DNA of 64,000 nt from Bittarella massiliensis (ex Durand et al. 2017) (GCF_017566145.1 NZ_JABFCL010000002.1:186001-250000), one strand, 5' to 3'; positions 1-9,397 are shown, counted from the first letter of the stretch. Program-made: numbers and translations. Notes: generated from the sequence alone by a model not told the origin.

Positions 1-2
1 AG

Positions 3-125
3 CAGCTCGACGAGTTAAAGACGGTGCAGACGCTGAAGGTCGACAGCGTGCAGGGGTACTACGTGTCCCGCCCCATTGGCAGAGAGGCCTTTGAGGAGAA
101 GTACTGGCCGGTCATGGCGCGGTGA
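3..125 (+). CDS. C-terminal end of an EAL-domain protein (partial)
   Basis: Only the last 40 codons are in the window; the frame is open to the left edge and ends with TGA at 123-125. The tail contains VDSVQGYYVSRPIG followed by an FEEKYW-like end. This matches the last strand and helix of EAL domains, where the family has a QGY..SRP motif near the C terminus. EAL domains hydrolyse cyclic di-GMP, but the catalytic EAL and metal-binding residues lie outside the window, so activity cannot be judged. The gene converges on the ABC gene that follows and ends before a strong shared terminator. Confidence 0.72.
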   Translation, partial: QLDELKTVQTLKVDSVQGYYVSRPIGREAFEEKYWPVMAR

Positions 126-183
126 GGCGCAGCCGAAGGGGGAGGAGCGCCCCCGGGTTGCGAGGGCAAGGGCTGGAATAGGG

Positions 184-224
184 CAAAGAGGGAGGGGAGT
201 CGTTTTGACTCCCCTCCCTCTTTG
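184..224. terminator. Bidirectional intrinsic terminator
   Basis: A perfect 18-bp inverted repeat (184-201 with 207-224) closes a 5-base loop. Flanking A and T tracts suit termination of both the EAL gene (+) and the ABC operon (-). Confidence 0.85.
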
Positions 225-240
225 TGTGCCGATGGCCCCC

Positions 241-2046
241 TCACTGAAACTGGGCCCAGTAGAGTTCGGCGTAGGCCCCGCCCTTTTTCAGCAGGGAGGC
301 GTGGTCGCCCTGCTCCACCACCCGGCCGTCCTTCACCACCAGGATGACGTCGGCGTTTTGGATGGTGGAGAGCCGGTGGGCGATGACAAAACAGGTGCGC
401 CCCTCCATCAGCCGGCGCATGGCCCCCTGAATGCGGCGCTCGGTGCGGGTGTCCACGTTGGAGGTGGCCTCGTCCAGAATGAGCATGTTGGAGTGCAGGA
501 GCATGGCCCGGGCGATGGTCAGCATCTGCTTTTGACCCCGGGAGATGGCCGCCTCGTCCCCGGTGAGGGGGGTGTCGTAGCCCTGCGGCAGCTGGGAGAT
601 GAAGCGGTGGATGTGGGCGGCCTTGGCGGCGGCCTCGATCTCCTCCCGGGTGGCGTCGGGGCGGGCGTAGGCGATGTTTTCGGCAATGGTGCCGGAGAAG
701 AGCCAGGTGTCCTGCAGCACCAGGGTATAGCAGCGGCGCAGGCTGTCGCGGGTGATGCGGCGGGTCTCCCGTCCATCCAGGCGGATCTCGCCAGACTGGG
801 GGTCGTAAAAGCGCATCAGCAGGTTGATGACGGTGGTCTTCCCCGCGCCGGTGGGGCCGACGATGGCCACCAGGCTGCCCGGCGGCGCCCGCAGGCTGAA
901 GTCCTTGAGGACGGGGGCGGCCGGGTCGTAGCCAAAGCTCACCCGGTCCAGTTCCACCTCGCCCCGCACCGCCCCGGCGGGCAGGGCGTCGGTGGCGTCG
1001 GCGGGTTCGGGCGGCTCGTCGATGAGGCGAAAGACCCGCTCGGCGGCGGCAAAGGCCGACTGCAGGTCGCTGGCGATGTTGGCGATCTCGTTGATGGGGC
1101 CGGAGAACTTGCGGGAGTAGAGGACAAAGGAGGAGAGGTTGCCCAGGGTGATCTTGTCGAAGAGGAAGAGGGCGGCCCCCAGCACGCTGACCAGGGTGAG
1201 GGAGAGGTTGTTGATGAAGTTGACCGAGGGGCCGGTCATGGTGCCGTAGTAGTCGGCGGCGTACTGGGCGTCCAGGGAGCGCTTGTCCTGGGCGTCAAAG
1301 CGGGCGGTCACCGCCTCCTCCCCCGAGTAGGCCTTGATGGTGCGCAGCCCTGAGACCGCCTCCTCCGACAGGCCTCCCAGGGCCCCCAGCTCGGCCGAGC
1401 GGCGGGAGAAAAGGGGGCGCACCTTGCGGGTCATGTAGCGGGTCCAGAGGACGGAGAGGGGCACCGTGACGGCAAAGACCGCCAGCAGCGCCGGGGAGAT
1501 GGCCAGCATCATCCCAAAGGAGCCCACCACCGTGATGGCGCTGGTCCCGATCTGCAACAGGTCGCTGGAGAGGGAGGTGTTGACCGTGTCGATGTCGTAG
1601 GAGATGCGGCTGACGATGTCCCCGGTCTGGTGGCTGTCGAAATAGCACACCGGCAGGTCCATCAGGTGGGAGAAGAGGTCCCCCCGCATCTGCCGCACCA
1701 CCCGCTGGCTCAAGCGGATCATCAGCAGCGAGAGGAGGTAGCCCAGCAGGGCCGAGAGAAGGTAGAAGGCCAGCATCCACCCGGCGTAGAAAAAGACCCG
1801 GGGAAAGTCCACCTGGCCGGGGGCGGTGCCGATGGCGTCGATGGCGAGGCCGGAGAGCATCGGCCCCAGCAGGGCCAGGAGGTTGCTGCCCAGGGCGAGG
1901 GCCGCCGCGGCCACCAACATCCAGCGGTGGCGGCAGAGGTAGCCCCAGAGCCGCCGCAGGGTGTAGCGGGTGTCCCGGGGCCGCTCCTGCCCGCGGGAGG
2001 GGCGGCGCTGGCCGCCGGGGGTCTGCATGTTGTAAGAGCCCTTCAC
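241..2046 (-). CDS. ABC exporter half-transporter, subunit with consensus ATP site residues
   Basis: A 601-residue fused membrane-plus-ATPase protein. About 320 N-terminal residues carry six predicted membrane helices. The nucleotide-binding domain has Walker A GPTGAGKTT near residue 395, a Q-loop in LVLQDTWLF, the signature ISRGQKQ, Walker B MLILDEATSNVD with the catalytic Glu, and the switch His in VIAHRLST. The signature departs from LSGGQ. It is the second gene of a minus-strand pair: its GTG start overlaps the stop of the upstream gene, which suggests translational coupling. An ATG seven codons in is an alternative start. The pair resembles heterodimeric multidrug exporters of the TM287/288 or BmrCD type; the substrate is unknown. 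Confidence 0.9.
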   Translation of the reverse strand: MKGSYNMQTPGGQRRPSRGQERPRDTRYTLRRLWGYLCRHRWMLVAAAALALGSNLLALLGPMLSGLAIDAIGTAPGQVDFPRVFFYAGWMLAFYLLSALLGYLLSLLMIRLSQRVVRQMRGDLFSHLMDLPVCYFDSHQTGDIVSRISYDIDTVNTSLSSDLLQIGTSAITVVGSFGMMLAISPALLAVFAVTVPLSVLWTRYMTRKVRPLFSRRSAELGALGGLSEEAVSGLRTIKAYSGEEAVTARFDAQDKRSLDAQYAADYYGTMTGPSVNFINNLSLTLVSVLGAALFLFDKITLGNLSSFVLYSRKFSGPINEIANIASDLQSAFAAAERVFRLIDEPPEPADATDALPAGAVRGEVELDRVSFGYDPAAPVLKDFSLRAPPGSLVAIVGPTGAGKTTVINLLMRFYDPQSGEIRLDGRETRRITRDSLRRCYTLVLQDTWLFSGTIAENIAYARPDATREEIEAAAKAAHIHRFISQLPQGYDTPLTGDEAAISRGQKQMLTIARAMLLHSNMLILDEATSNVDTRTERRIQGAMRRLMEGRTCFVIAHRLSTIQNADVILVVKDGRVVEQGDHASLLKKGGAYAELYWAQFQ

Positions 2047-3755
2047 TGCGCCGCCCCCTCTCCCATCTGCAGGGCGTAGAGTTCCCGGTAGGGCGGGCAG
2101 CTCTCCAGCAGTTCGCTGTGGCTGCCGCAGCCCAGCAGCCGCCCCTCGTCGAGCACCAGGATTTGGTCGGCCCCCATCACCGAGCTGACCCGCTGGGCCA
2201 CCACCACGCAGGTGGCGTCGGCGCAGTGTTCCCGCACCGCCTGGCGCAGCCGGGCGTCGGTCTGGTAGTCCAGGGCGGAGGAGGCGTCGTCGAGGATGAG
2301 GATGTCGGGGTCGCCGGCCAGGGCTCTGGCCACCAGCAGCCGCTGCCGCTGTCCGCCGGAGAGGTCGGTCCCCCTGGCGGCCAGGGGGTGGGCAAAGCCC
2401 CCCTCCAGCCCGGCGACAAAGTCGGCCTGGGCCCAGCCGGCAGCCGCCGCGGCCCGGCCGGGGGCGATGCCCCGGTCAAAGTCGATGTTTTCGGCGACGG
2501 TGCGGCCAAAGAGGAGGTCGTTTTGAAAGACCACCCCAAAGCGATTGCGAAGCTCCTTTAAAGGGATGGCGCGGATGTCCCGCCCGTCGAGGCGGATGAC
2601 CCCCTTGTCGGGGGTGTAAAAGCGCAGCATCAGGTTGCAGAGGGTGCTCTTGCCGCTGCCGGTGGCGCCGATGATCCCCAGGGTCTGCCCCGGCTCCACC
2701 GCAAAGGAGATGTCCTCCACCGCCGGCTCCCCCCCACCGTAGGAGAAGGTGACCCCCTCAAAGGAGAGGCGGGCCTGCCCCCGGTCGGGCGTGGCGGCGA
2801 GGGTTTCGGGTTCGCCCTCGGCGGCCAGCACCTCCTGGATGCGGGCGGCGGAGGCCGCGCCCTTGGAGTACATGACAAAGACCCGGGTGATGGAGAGCAT
2901 GGCGCCCAGGATGATGGTGAAATAGGAGAGGAAGGCGAGGATGGCGCCGGGCTGGGTGAGGCCGCTGTCGACCCGGAAAGCGCCCACCAAAATGACCCCG
3001 GTGAGCCCGGCGCCCAGGAAGAAGTCGATGGCCGGGTTGGAGAGGGCCATGGTGGTGGAGGCGGCGGTCTCCCGCCGGGAGACCGCCCGGTTGACCCCGT
3101 CGAAGCGGGCCTTCTCCCCCTCGGTGCGGGAGAGGGCTTTGATGATGCGAATGCCGGTGACGTCCTCGCGGACGGTGCGCACCAGGGTGTCCACCGAGCG
3201 CTGCATGGCGGAGAAGAGGCCCACCCCCTTGCGGGAGACGAAGAAGACCACCAGGGCGATCAGCGGCAGCACCGAGAGGAGCACCAGGGTCAAAACCGGC
3301 TCCAGCGTCAGGGTGACCGCCACGCCCCCCAGCAGGAGGATGGGGGCCCTGATCCCCACCCGCTGCATCATGTTGAGCATCTGGTGGACGTTGTAGGTGT
3401 CGGTGGTGAGCCGCGCCTCCAGCGAGGGGACGGTGAAATGGTCGATCTGCCGGCAGGAGAGGCGGGCGGTCTTGGAGAAGAGGTCGTGGCGGATGCGCTC
3501 GCTGGTGTCCCGGGCGATGCGGGCGGCCGAGCGGTTGGCGGCGATGTTGCCCACCACCGCCAGCACCGAGCACAGAAACATCACCCCGCCCCAGAGGGCG
3601 ATCTGGGCGAGGGAGCGGCGGGGGACCACCGTGTCGATGACAAAGGCCAGTATCCAGGGGAGGAACAGGTCCATGACGGTGCCGAGAAACTTGATGGTGA
3701 TCCCCCAGGCCATCTTTTTGGCGCTGGGGCGCAGATAGGAGAGGACGGTTCGCAA
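2043..3755 (-). CDS. ABC exporter half-transporter, subunit with degenerate catalytic site
   Basis: A membrane domain followed by an ATPase domain with Walker A GATGSGKST near residue 360, a canonical LSGGQRQRL signature, and Walker B DILILDDASSALD. The usual catalytic Glu is Asp, and the H-loop region reads VVAQRVSS, with Gln instead of the switch His. These losses are typical of the non-hydrolysing site in heterodimeric exporters and fit the intact residues of the partner downstream. I place the start at TTG 3755, about eight bases after AAAGGGGG; the frame stays open upstream to 3902 but with a Pro/Cys-rich, non-conserved extension that precedes the promoter. Predicted length is 570 residues, normal for the family. 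Confidence 0.88.
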   Translation of the reverse strand: MRTVLSYLRPSAKKMAWGITIKFLGTVMDLFLPWILAFVIDTVVPRRSLAQIALWGGVMFLCSVLAVVGNIAANRSAARIARDTSERIRHDLFSKTARLSCRQIDHFTVPSLEARLTTDTYNVHQMLNMMQRVGIRAPILLLGGVAVTLTLEPVLTLVLLSVLPLIALVVFFVSRKGVGLFSAMQRSVDTLVRTVREDVTGIRIIKALSRTEGEKARFDGVNRAVSRRETAASTTMALSNPAIDFFLGAGLTGVILVGAFRVDSGLTQPGAILAFLSYFTIILGAMLSITRVFVMYSKGAASAARIQEVLAAEGEPETLAATPDRGQARLSFEGVTFSYGGGEPAVEDISFAVEPGQTLGIIGATGSGKSTLCNLMLRFYTPDKGVIRLDGRDIRAIPLKELRNRFGVVFQNDLLFGRTVAENIDFDRGIAPGRAAAAAGWAQADFVAGLEGGFAHPLAARGTDLSGGQRQRLLVARALAGDPDILILDDASSALDYQTDARLRQAVREHCADATCVVVAQRVSSVMGADQILVLDEGRLLGCGSHSELLESCPPYRELYALQMGEGAAQ

Positions 3756-3798
3756 GGGAGGGCCCCCTTTCTTGTTTGGGCGTATGGCGTTCCCCAAC

Positions 3799-3828
3799 AG
3801 AATACCACAAGGCGGCGGGGGAGGACAA
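3799..3828 (-). promoter_or_regulatory. Sigma-A promoter for the ABC exporter pair
   Basis: On the minus strand TTGTCC (3828-3823) and TATTCT (3804-3799) are 18 bases apart, with a TG extended -10. It lies 40-70 bases upstream of the proposed TTG start. Confidence 0.6.
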
Positions 3829-3910
3829 TCTGTGAAACAGAGAAAAAGTCCCCTTTTCCCTGTGGCAAGTGTCGAAGCGGGCCGAAGGGAGGAAAACCGC
3901 ACCGGAGGTG

Positions 3911-3939
3911 TTGAACCGGGCGGCCCGATGGGCTATAAT
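3911..3939 (+). promoter_or_regulatory. Sigma-A promoter for pth-mfd
   Basis: TTGAAC (3911-3916) and a perfect TATAAT (3934-3939) are 17 bases apart. It points toward pth and diverges from the ABC promoter. Confidence 0.75.
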
Positions 3940-4073
3940 GAAAGGCGCTTGCAGTGCGCGGGCGGCAGTTTGAGCGGGGCGGTGGCTGACACCGGTCCGC
4001 CCCGGCCTGTTGCGCCCATTTTGCAAAAAAAGGGGGACGGGCCCGATCCCGCTCCCAGACCAGGAGAGAGAAG

Positions 4074-4658
4074 ATGCTGTTTTCCAAACCCAATATCGAC
4101 CTCTGCGTGGTGGGGCTGGGCAACCCCGGCAAGAAGTACGAGCGCACCCGCCACAACGTGGGCTTTGTGCTCGTCGACGAGATCGCCCGGGAACTGGGGG
4201 TGTCGGTCAGCCGGCTCAAGCACCAGGGGACCTGCGGGCAGGGGCTCGTCGACGGCAAAAAGGTGCTGTTTGTCAAGCCCCAGACCTTTATGAACCGCTC
4301 GGGCCTCTGCGTGCACGAGGTGGCCAGCTACTACCGCCTCCCCCCCGAGCGGGTGCTGGTGATCTGCGACGACGTCTCCCTGGACGTGGGGCGGATGCGC
4401 ATCCGCCGCAAGGGCTCCCACGGGGGGCACAACGGCCTGCGGGACATCGCCTTTTCGCTGGACAGCGAGAACTACCCCCGCATCAAGATCGGGGTGGGGA
4501 AGAAGCCCCATCCCGACTACGACCTGGCCGACTGGGTGCTGGGCGCCCTCTCCCCCAAGGAGTGGGAGACGGTGCGGGAGCTGGCCGGCCCCTGCCTGGA
4601 CACCCTGCGGCTGCTGCTGGAGGACAACCTGAACGAGGCCATGAACCGCTACAACTAG
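4074..4658 (+). CDS. pth: Peptidyl-tRNA hydrolase
   Basis: Cleaves peptidyl-tRNAs released from stalled ribosomes, recycling tRNA in the cytoplasm. The 194-residue protein has the family's opening VVGLGNPGKKYERTRHNVGF with the catalytic His at about residue 27, the KPQTFMNRSG loop with the substrate-contacting Asn, the ICDDVSLDVG motif with the Asp that activates the His, and the Gly/His-rich GSHGGHNGLRD segment. Length is normal. The ATG follows AGGAGAG at good spacing. It is directly followed by mfd, an arrangement common in Clostridia and Bacilli. Confidence 0.97.
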   Translation: MLFSKPNIDLCVVGLGNPGKKYERTRHNVGFVLVDEIARELGVSVSRLKHQGTCGQGLVDGKKVLFVKPQTFMNRSGLCVHEVASYYRLPPERVLVICDDVSLDVGRMRIRRKGSHGGHNGLRDIAFSLDSENYPRIKIGVGKKPHPDYDLADWVLGALSPKEWETVRELAGPCLDTLRLLLEDNLNEAMNRYN

Positions 4659-4695
4659 AGCGGCCCCCGCGCCGGGGGCAGAGGAGTGTGTGAGG

Positions 4696-7600
4696 ATGGA
4701 GTTTTTTACCCGCATCTGGCAGGGGGTGCCCGCCTTCGAGACCCTGCGCCGCAGCCTGGAAGAGGGCCGCGTTCCCCTGGCCTGCTACGGCCTCTCCACC
4801 GTGCACAAGGCCAACTTGATCGCCGCCCTCTACGCCGAGACCGGCCGCCAGATGCTGGTACTGGTGCCCGACGAGCGGGCCGGGGAGCGGATGGTGCGCA
4901 ACCTCAACACCATGATCGGCAGGGAGGCAGCCTCCCTCTACCGGCAGAAGGACTACGTCTTCCACCCGGTGGAGGGGGCCTCCCGCGAGTTTGAGTACGG
5001 GCGGCTGTCGGTGCTGGGCCGGGTGCTCGACGGCAGCTGCCCCATCGCCGTGGCCACCGCCCCCGCCGCCTGCCAGTACACCCTGCCCCCCCAGCGCTAC
5101 CGGGAGGCCACCTTTGTCCTGCGCCCGGGGGACACCTGCCCCACCGACCAGCTGATCCGCCGGCTGGCGGAGGCCGGGTATGTCCGCCGCCCCCAGGTGG
5201 ACGGGCCGGGCCAGTTCTCGGTGCGGGGGGGGATCGTCGACCTCTACCCGCCCCAGGCCGCCGCCCCTCTGCGGCTGGAGTTCTGGGGGGACGAGGTGGA
5301 CACCGTCGCCGCCTTCGACCTGCTGACCCAGCGCCGGGGCGACGGGGTGGAGTCGGTGGAGATCACCCCGGCCAGAGAGGTGCTGGTGTCCGACCCGGTG
5401 GCCCTGGCCGCCAAGTTGCGCAAACTGGGAAAAAACGGGTCCGATGCCCTGTTGGCCGACGCCCAGCGGCTGGAGACCGGGGTCGAGGTGGCGGGGCTCG
5501 ACCGCTATCTGGGCCTCTGCCTGCCCGAGCGGGCGACCCTCTTTGACTACCTGGAGGACGCCTTTGTCTTCACCAGCGAGCTGCAGGAGACGACCCAGGA
5601 GCTGGAGAGTTTTCTCTGGCAGCTGGGGGAGGATGTAAAGGAGTTGCTGGAGCAAAAGCTCCTCTCGGGGAAGGCGGCCGCCTTTGCCGACGAGAAGGGG
5701 GCCTTTTTGGCCCGCCTGGGAAAGGGCCGCACCGCCTTTTTGGAGACCTTTTCCCGCCAGCTGGAATTTCCCTTGAAGGAACTGCTGGACTTCACCGCCG
5801 TCTCCACCGCCAGCTGGAGCGGGCAGATGAACCTGCTCTTGGAGGAGCTTTACAGCCAGCAGGAGCAAAATTACTGCACCCTGATCCTGGCGGGGACGGA
5901 AAAGGCGGCCAAGACCCTGGCCTACGACCTGCAAAGAGACGGCTACAACGCCCAGTACACCGATTCGGGCAAGACCCTCTCCCCCAAAAAGATCTACGTG
6001 GCGGCCGGCAGCCTCACCGCCGGGTTTGAGTACCCCGAACTGCGGGTGGGGGTCATCTCCTACACCCTGCAGGAAGGCAAGGGAAAGGGCAAGCGGCGGA
6101 CGGCCAAGAAGAAGCGGGGGAAGGACGCCATCACCACCCTGGAGGACGTGACCCCCGGGGACTACGTGGTGCACGTGACCCACGGCATCGGCCAGTTCAC
6201 CGGCATCACCCAGCTGGATTTGCAGGGGGTGAAGAAGGACTACCTGAAGATCCAGTACGCGGGAAAGGACGTCCTCTTTGTGCCGGTGACCCAGCTGGAT
6301 CTGGTGAGCAAGTACATCGGCCCCCGGGAGGACCGGCGCATCAAGCTCAACAAGCTCCACTCCACCGAGTGGCAGCGGACCAAGCAGCGGGTCTACTCCT
6401 CGGTCAAGGACATGGCCGACGAGCTGATCAAACTCTACGCCGAGCGGGCGGCGGCCAAGGGCTTTGCCTTTTCCGAGGACAGCGAGTGGCAGCGGGAGTT
6501 TGAGGAGCGCTTTGAGTACACCGAGACCGACGACCAGCTGCGCTGCATCGAGGAGATCAAGGCCGACATGCAGTCCCCCCGGCCCATGGACCGGGTCCTC
6601 TGCGGGGACGTGGGCTACGGCAAGACCGAGGTGGCCCTGCGGGCGGCCTTCAAGTGCGTGCTCGACTCCAAGCAGTGCGCCATCCTGGTGCCCACCACCA
6701 TCCTCGCCTGGCAGCACTACCAGACCATCCTCAAGCGGATGGGCAATTTCCCGGTGAACGTGGAGCTGCTCTCCCGCTTTCGCACCCCGGCCCAGCAATC
6801 CGAGTCGATTCGCCGGCTGAAAAGCGGGCAGGCTGACATTGTGGTGGGCACCCACCGGCTGCTGCAAAAGGACGTGAAATTCAAGGACCTGGGTCTGGTG
6901 GTCATCGACGAGGAGCAGCGCTTCGGGGTGGCCCACAAGGAGAAGTTCAAAGAGGCCTTCAAGGGAATCGACGTGCTCACCCTTTCGGCCACCCCCATCC
7001 CCCGCACCCTGAACATGGCCATGAGCGGGATTCGGGACATCTCCATCATCGATGAGCCGCCCCAGGACCGCCACCCCATTCAGACCTACGTGCTCGAGCA
7101 CAGTGACCTGGTGGTGGGGGACGCCATCCGCAAGGAGCTGCGCCGGGGCGGGCAGGTCTACTACCTCTACAACCGGGTGGAGTCCATCGAGGCCTGCGCC
7201 TCCCGGGTGCGGCAGATGGCCCCTGACGCCAATGTGGCGGTGGCCCACGGCAAGATGAGCGAGCGGGAGCTCTCCTCGGTCTGGGCCCAGCTGCTGGAGG
7301 GCAGCATCGACGTGCTGGTGTGCACCACCATCATCGAGACCGGGGTGGACGTGGCCAACTGCAACACCCTCATCATCGAGGATGCCGACCGGCTGGGTCT
7401 CTCCCAGCTCTACCAGATCAGGGGCCGGGTGGGGCGCAGCGCCAAGCGGGCCTTCGCCTACTTTACCTTTAAGCGGGGCAAGGCCCTGTCGGAGGTGGCC
7501 TCCAAGCGGCTGACGGCCATCCGGGAGTTCACCAGCTTCGGCTCGGGCTTCAAGATCGCCATGCGGGACTTGGAGATTCGGGGGGCGGGGAACATCCTCG

Positions 7601-8145
7601 GCGCCCAGCAGCACGGCCACATGGAGGCGGTGGGCTACGACATGTACCTGCGCCTGCTCTCCGAGGCGGTGAGCGAGAAGAAGGGCGAGGAGAAGCCCTA
7701 CAAAAACGAGGAGTGCCTGGTGGACATCCAGCTGGACGCCTACATCCCCAAGGCCTATATCGAGGACATGGCCAGCCGGATCGACACCTACAAGAAGATC
7801 GCCGCCATCCAGTCCCGGGAGGAGGCCGACGACCTCCTCGACGAGCTCATCGACCGCTTTTCCGACCCGCCGGCGCCGGTGGTGGGGCTGGTGGACGTGG
7901 CCCTGCTGCGAAACCAGGCCGCCAACTTGGGGGTGGGGGAGATCACCCAGCGGGAGGACACCGTCTACATCCGCTTTGTCCACCTGGAAATGGAGCGGGT
8001 GGCCCGGGCGGTGGGCTGCAAGAAGGGGGTCAAAAACGTCCTCTTCAACGCCGGGGAGAAGCCCTTCCTGGCGGCGGTACTGGAAAATCCCCATCGCCCC
8101 ATCGACGGGATTCGGGCAGTGCTGGACACCATGTCCGATGGCTAG
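4696..8145 (+). CDS. mfd: Transcription-repair coupling factor Mfd
   Basis: ATP-driven translocase that pushes stalled RNA polymerase off damaged DNA and recruits UvrA. The roughly 1149-residue protein has an N-terminal UvrB-like region, an RNA-polymerase-interacting segment near residues 480-540 (TPGDYVVHVTHGIGQF), helicase Walker A GDVGYGKTE near 637, a DEEQ box (VIDEEQRFGV) near 737, TLSATPIPRT as motif III, motif VI QIRGRVGRS, and a TRG translocation motif (RDLEIRGAGNILG) near 957. ATG 4696 is preferred over GTG 4690 because GAGGAG at 4681-4686 is correctly spaced from it. It lies 37 bases after pth and is presumably cotranscribed. Confidence 0.97.
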   Translation: MEFFTRIWQGVPAFETLRRSLEEGRVPLACYGLSTVHKANLIAALYAETGRQMLVLVPDERAGERMVRNLNTMIGREAASLYRQKDYVFHPVEGASREFEYGRLSVLGRVLDGSCPIAVATAPAACQYTLPPQRYREATFVLRPGDTCPTDQLIRRLAEAGYVRRPQVDGPGQFSVRGGIVDLYPPQAAAPLRLEFWGDEVDTVAAFDLLTQRRGDGVESVEITPAREVLVSDPVALAAKLRKLGKNGSDALLADAQRLETGVEVAGLDRYLGLCLPERATLFDYLEDAFVFTSELQETTQELESFLWQLGEDVKELLEQKLLSGKAAAFADEKGAFLARLGKGRTAFLETFSRQLEFPLKELLDFTAVSTASWSGQMNLLLEELYSQQEQNYCTLILAGTEKAAKTLAYDLQRDGYNAQYTDSGKTLSPKKIYVAAGSLTAGFEYPELRVGVISYTLQEGKGKGKRRTAKKKRGKDAITTLEDVTPGDYVVHVTHGIGQFTGITQLDLQGVKKDYLKIQYAGKDVLFVPVTQLDLVSKYIGPREDRRIKLNKLHSTEWQRTKQRVYSSVKDMADELIKLYAERAAAKGFAFSEDSEWQREFEERFEYTETDDQLRCIEEIKADMQSPRPMDRVLCGDVGYGKTEVALRAAFKCVLDSKQCAILVPTTILAWQHYQTILKRMGNFPVNVELLSRFRTPAQQSESIRRLKSGQADIVVGTHRLLQKDVKFKDLGLVVIDEEQRFGVAHKEKFKEAFKGIDVLTLSATPIPRTLNMAMSGIRDISIIDEPPQDRHPIQTYVLEHSDLVVGDAIRKELRRGGQVYYLYNRVESIEACASRVRQMAPDANVAVAHGKMSERELSSVWAQLLEGSIDVLVCTTIIETGVDVANCNTLIIEDADRLGLSQLYQIRGRVGRSAKRAFAYFTFKRGKALSEVASKRLTAIREFTSFGSGFKIAMRDLEIRGAGNILGAQQHGHMEAVGYDMYLRLLSEAVSEKKGEEKPYKNEECLVDIQLDAYIPKAYIEDMASRIDTYKKIAAIQSREEADDLLDELIDRFSDPPAPVVGLVDVALLRNQAANLGVGEITQREDTVYIRFVHLEMERVARAVGCKKGVKNVLFNAGEKPFLAAVLENPHRPIDGIRAVLDTMSDG

Positions 8146-8187
8146 GGGGAGCGCCGCGCCCAGCGCCTGCCCCGGGGGAATTGACTT

Positions 8188-8216
8188 TTGACAGTCCCCC
8201 GAAAAATTGCTATAAT
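8188..8216 (+). promoter_or_regulatory. Consensus sigma-A promoter
   Basis: Perfect TTGACA (8188-8193), 17-base spacer, perfect TATAAT (8211-8216) with a TGC extended -10. It drives the lipoprotein gene at 8268 and predicts strong constitutive expression. Confidence 0.9.
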
Positions 8217-8267
8217 CGTAGCTAGTTGTATGCGCTGCGGCGCGAAAAGAAAATGGGAGGAAAGACG

Positions 8268-9332
8268 ATGTCTTTTAAACATAAGCTGGCGGCCGGCCTG
8301 GCCGCTTTGGGGCTGCTGGCCTCGCTGACCGGCTGTACCCTGGGCAAGAGCTTTGACTACGCCGCCAAGGTGGGCGAGGTGGAGATCTCCAGCGGCCTCT
8401 ACCTCTACTACCAGTACGCCAGCTACCTGGACGCGGCCGAGCAGTCCCAGAAAAATCCCAAAGAGGTCAAGACCGTCTTGAAGGAGCAGATCGGCGAGCA
8501 GAGTGCCACCGACTTTATCAAGGACCAGACCAAGGCCCGCTGCATCAGCTATGCGGCCATGGAGAACCTCTTTGAAAAGGAGGGGCTGGAAGTCACCGAG
8601 GAGGACGAGGCCCAGATCGAGGCCAATGTCAGCCAGAACTGGGACAGCCAGAAGGAAGTCCTGGAGAAAAACGGCATCGGCAAAGACACCTACCGCACCC
8701 TGGTGCGCTCAGCCCTCAAGTCCAGCAAACTCTTTGACCACTACTACGGGGTCAACGGGCTGACCCCGGTGGGGGACGACGAGCTGAAGGACTACTTTGA
8801 GAGCCAGTACCTGCACATCTCCTTTTTGGCCCTGCCCAAGCTCAACAGCCAGTCCAACGCCATCTCCTCCGAGGGGATCGCCACCATCAACGACCTGTCC
8901 GAGCAGATGCTCGCCAAGTTGAAAGGCGGCGCCACCATGAAAGAGGTGGCCGACGAGTTCATGCCCCAGGTGCTGGAGGTGGGCGACCACTCGTTCGCCG
9001 AGGGGACCGACTTCGTGCAGCAGGACTTCATCAACAAGGACACCGAGGATTACAGCACCTATCCCATGAACATGATCAACCAGATCAAGGCCGATGGGAT
9101 CGGGGATTACAACCGCTACGAGGCGGCCCAGTACACCTTTGTCTACCAGCGCCAGAGCGCCCTTGCCAACGAGGCGGACTTTGTCACCGCCCGCACCTCG
9201 CTGCTGGTGGAGATGAAGGAGGGCGAGTTTGCCGAAAGGACCAAGGCTGCAGAAGAGGGGCTGGAAATCGTCTACAACGAGGCGGCGGTCAAGGAGTTTA
9301 GTCCCAAAAAGATCAAATACGTGGCGCCGTAA
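8268..9332 (+). CDS. SurA/PrsA-like N-domain lipoprotein
   Basis: A surface lipoprotein of about 354 residues. The signal peptide (KHKLAAG, then a hydrophobic stretch) ends in a lipobox LTGC with Cys23. The following 180 residues, starting KVGEVEISSGLYLYY, are helical and charged, and look like the chaperone-type N domain of SurA/PrsA/trigger-factor proteins, so extracytoplasmic folding help is the likely role. I do not see a clear parvulin rotamase motif in the C-terminal half; it may be a chaperone without isomerase activity. The start is ATG 8268, eight bases after GGGAGG; an in-frame ATG at 8226 would put a non-signal extension in front of the lipobox. It lies just downstream of mfd, as is common in this lineage. 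Confidence 0.8.
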   Translation: MSFKHKLAAGLAALGLLASLTGCTLGKSFDYAAKVGEVEISSGLYLYYQYASYLDAAEQSQKNPKEVKTVLKEQIGEQSATDFIKDQTKARCISYAAMENLFEKEGLEVTEEDEAQIEANVSQNWDSQKEVLEKNGIGKDTYRTLVRSALKSSKLFDHYYGVNGLTPVGDDELKDYFESQYLHISFLALPKLNSQSNAISSEGIATINDLSEQMLAKLKGGATMKEVADEFMPQVLEVGDHSFAEGTDFVQQDFINKDTEDYSTYPMNMINQIKADGIGDYNRYEAAQYTFVYQRQSALANEADFVTARTSLLVEMKEGEFAERTKAAEEGLEIVYNEAAVKEFSPKKIKYVAP

Positions 9333-9344
9333 TGCGCCGCGAAA

Positions 9345-9397
9345 GGGGGGACCTGCCCCCCGCTGAAAAGACGGGCGGAAGTCCCGTTTTTTCTTTT
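9345..9397 (+). terminator. Probable intrinsic terminator
   Basis: Two short hairpins follow the lipoprotein: GGGGGG/CCCCCC (9345-9361) and ACGGG/CCCGT (9371-9387). The second runs into a long T tract, so it is the likely terminator. Confidence 0.55.

Noticed and set aside
76..1353. A 425-codon plus-strand frame opposite the first ABC gene
   Set aside because: It crosses the terminator at 184-224 and is the mirror of the ABC ATPase domain.
3756..3902. N-terminal extension of the second ABC half-transporter
   Set aside because: It contains the predicted promoter and codes for a non-conserved, Pro/Cys-rich stretch; TTG 3755 has a good ribosome site.
4483..8094. A 1203-codon open frame on the minus strand opposite mfd
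   Set aside because: It is an antisense shadow caused by high GC at third positions; the plus strand carries all Mfd motifs, and the shadow is low-complexity Gly/His/Val/Leu sequence without motifs.
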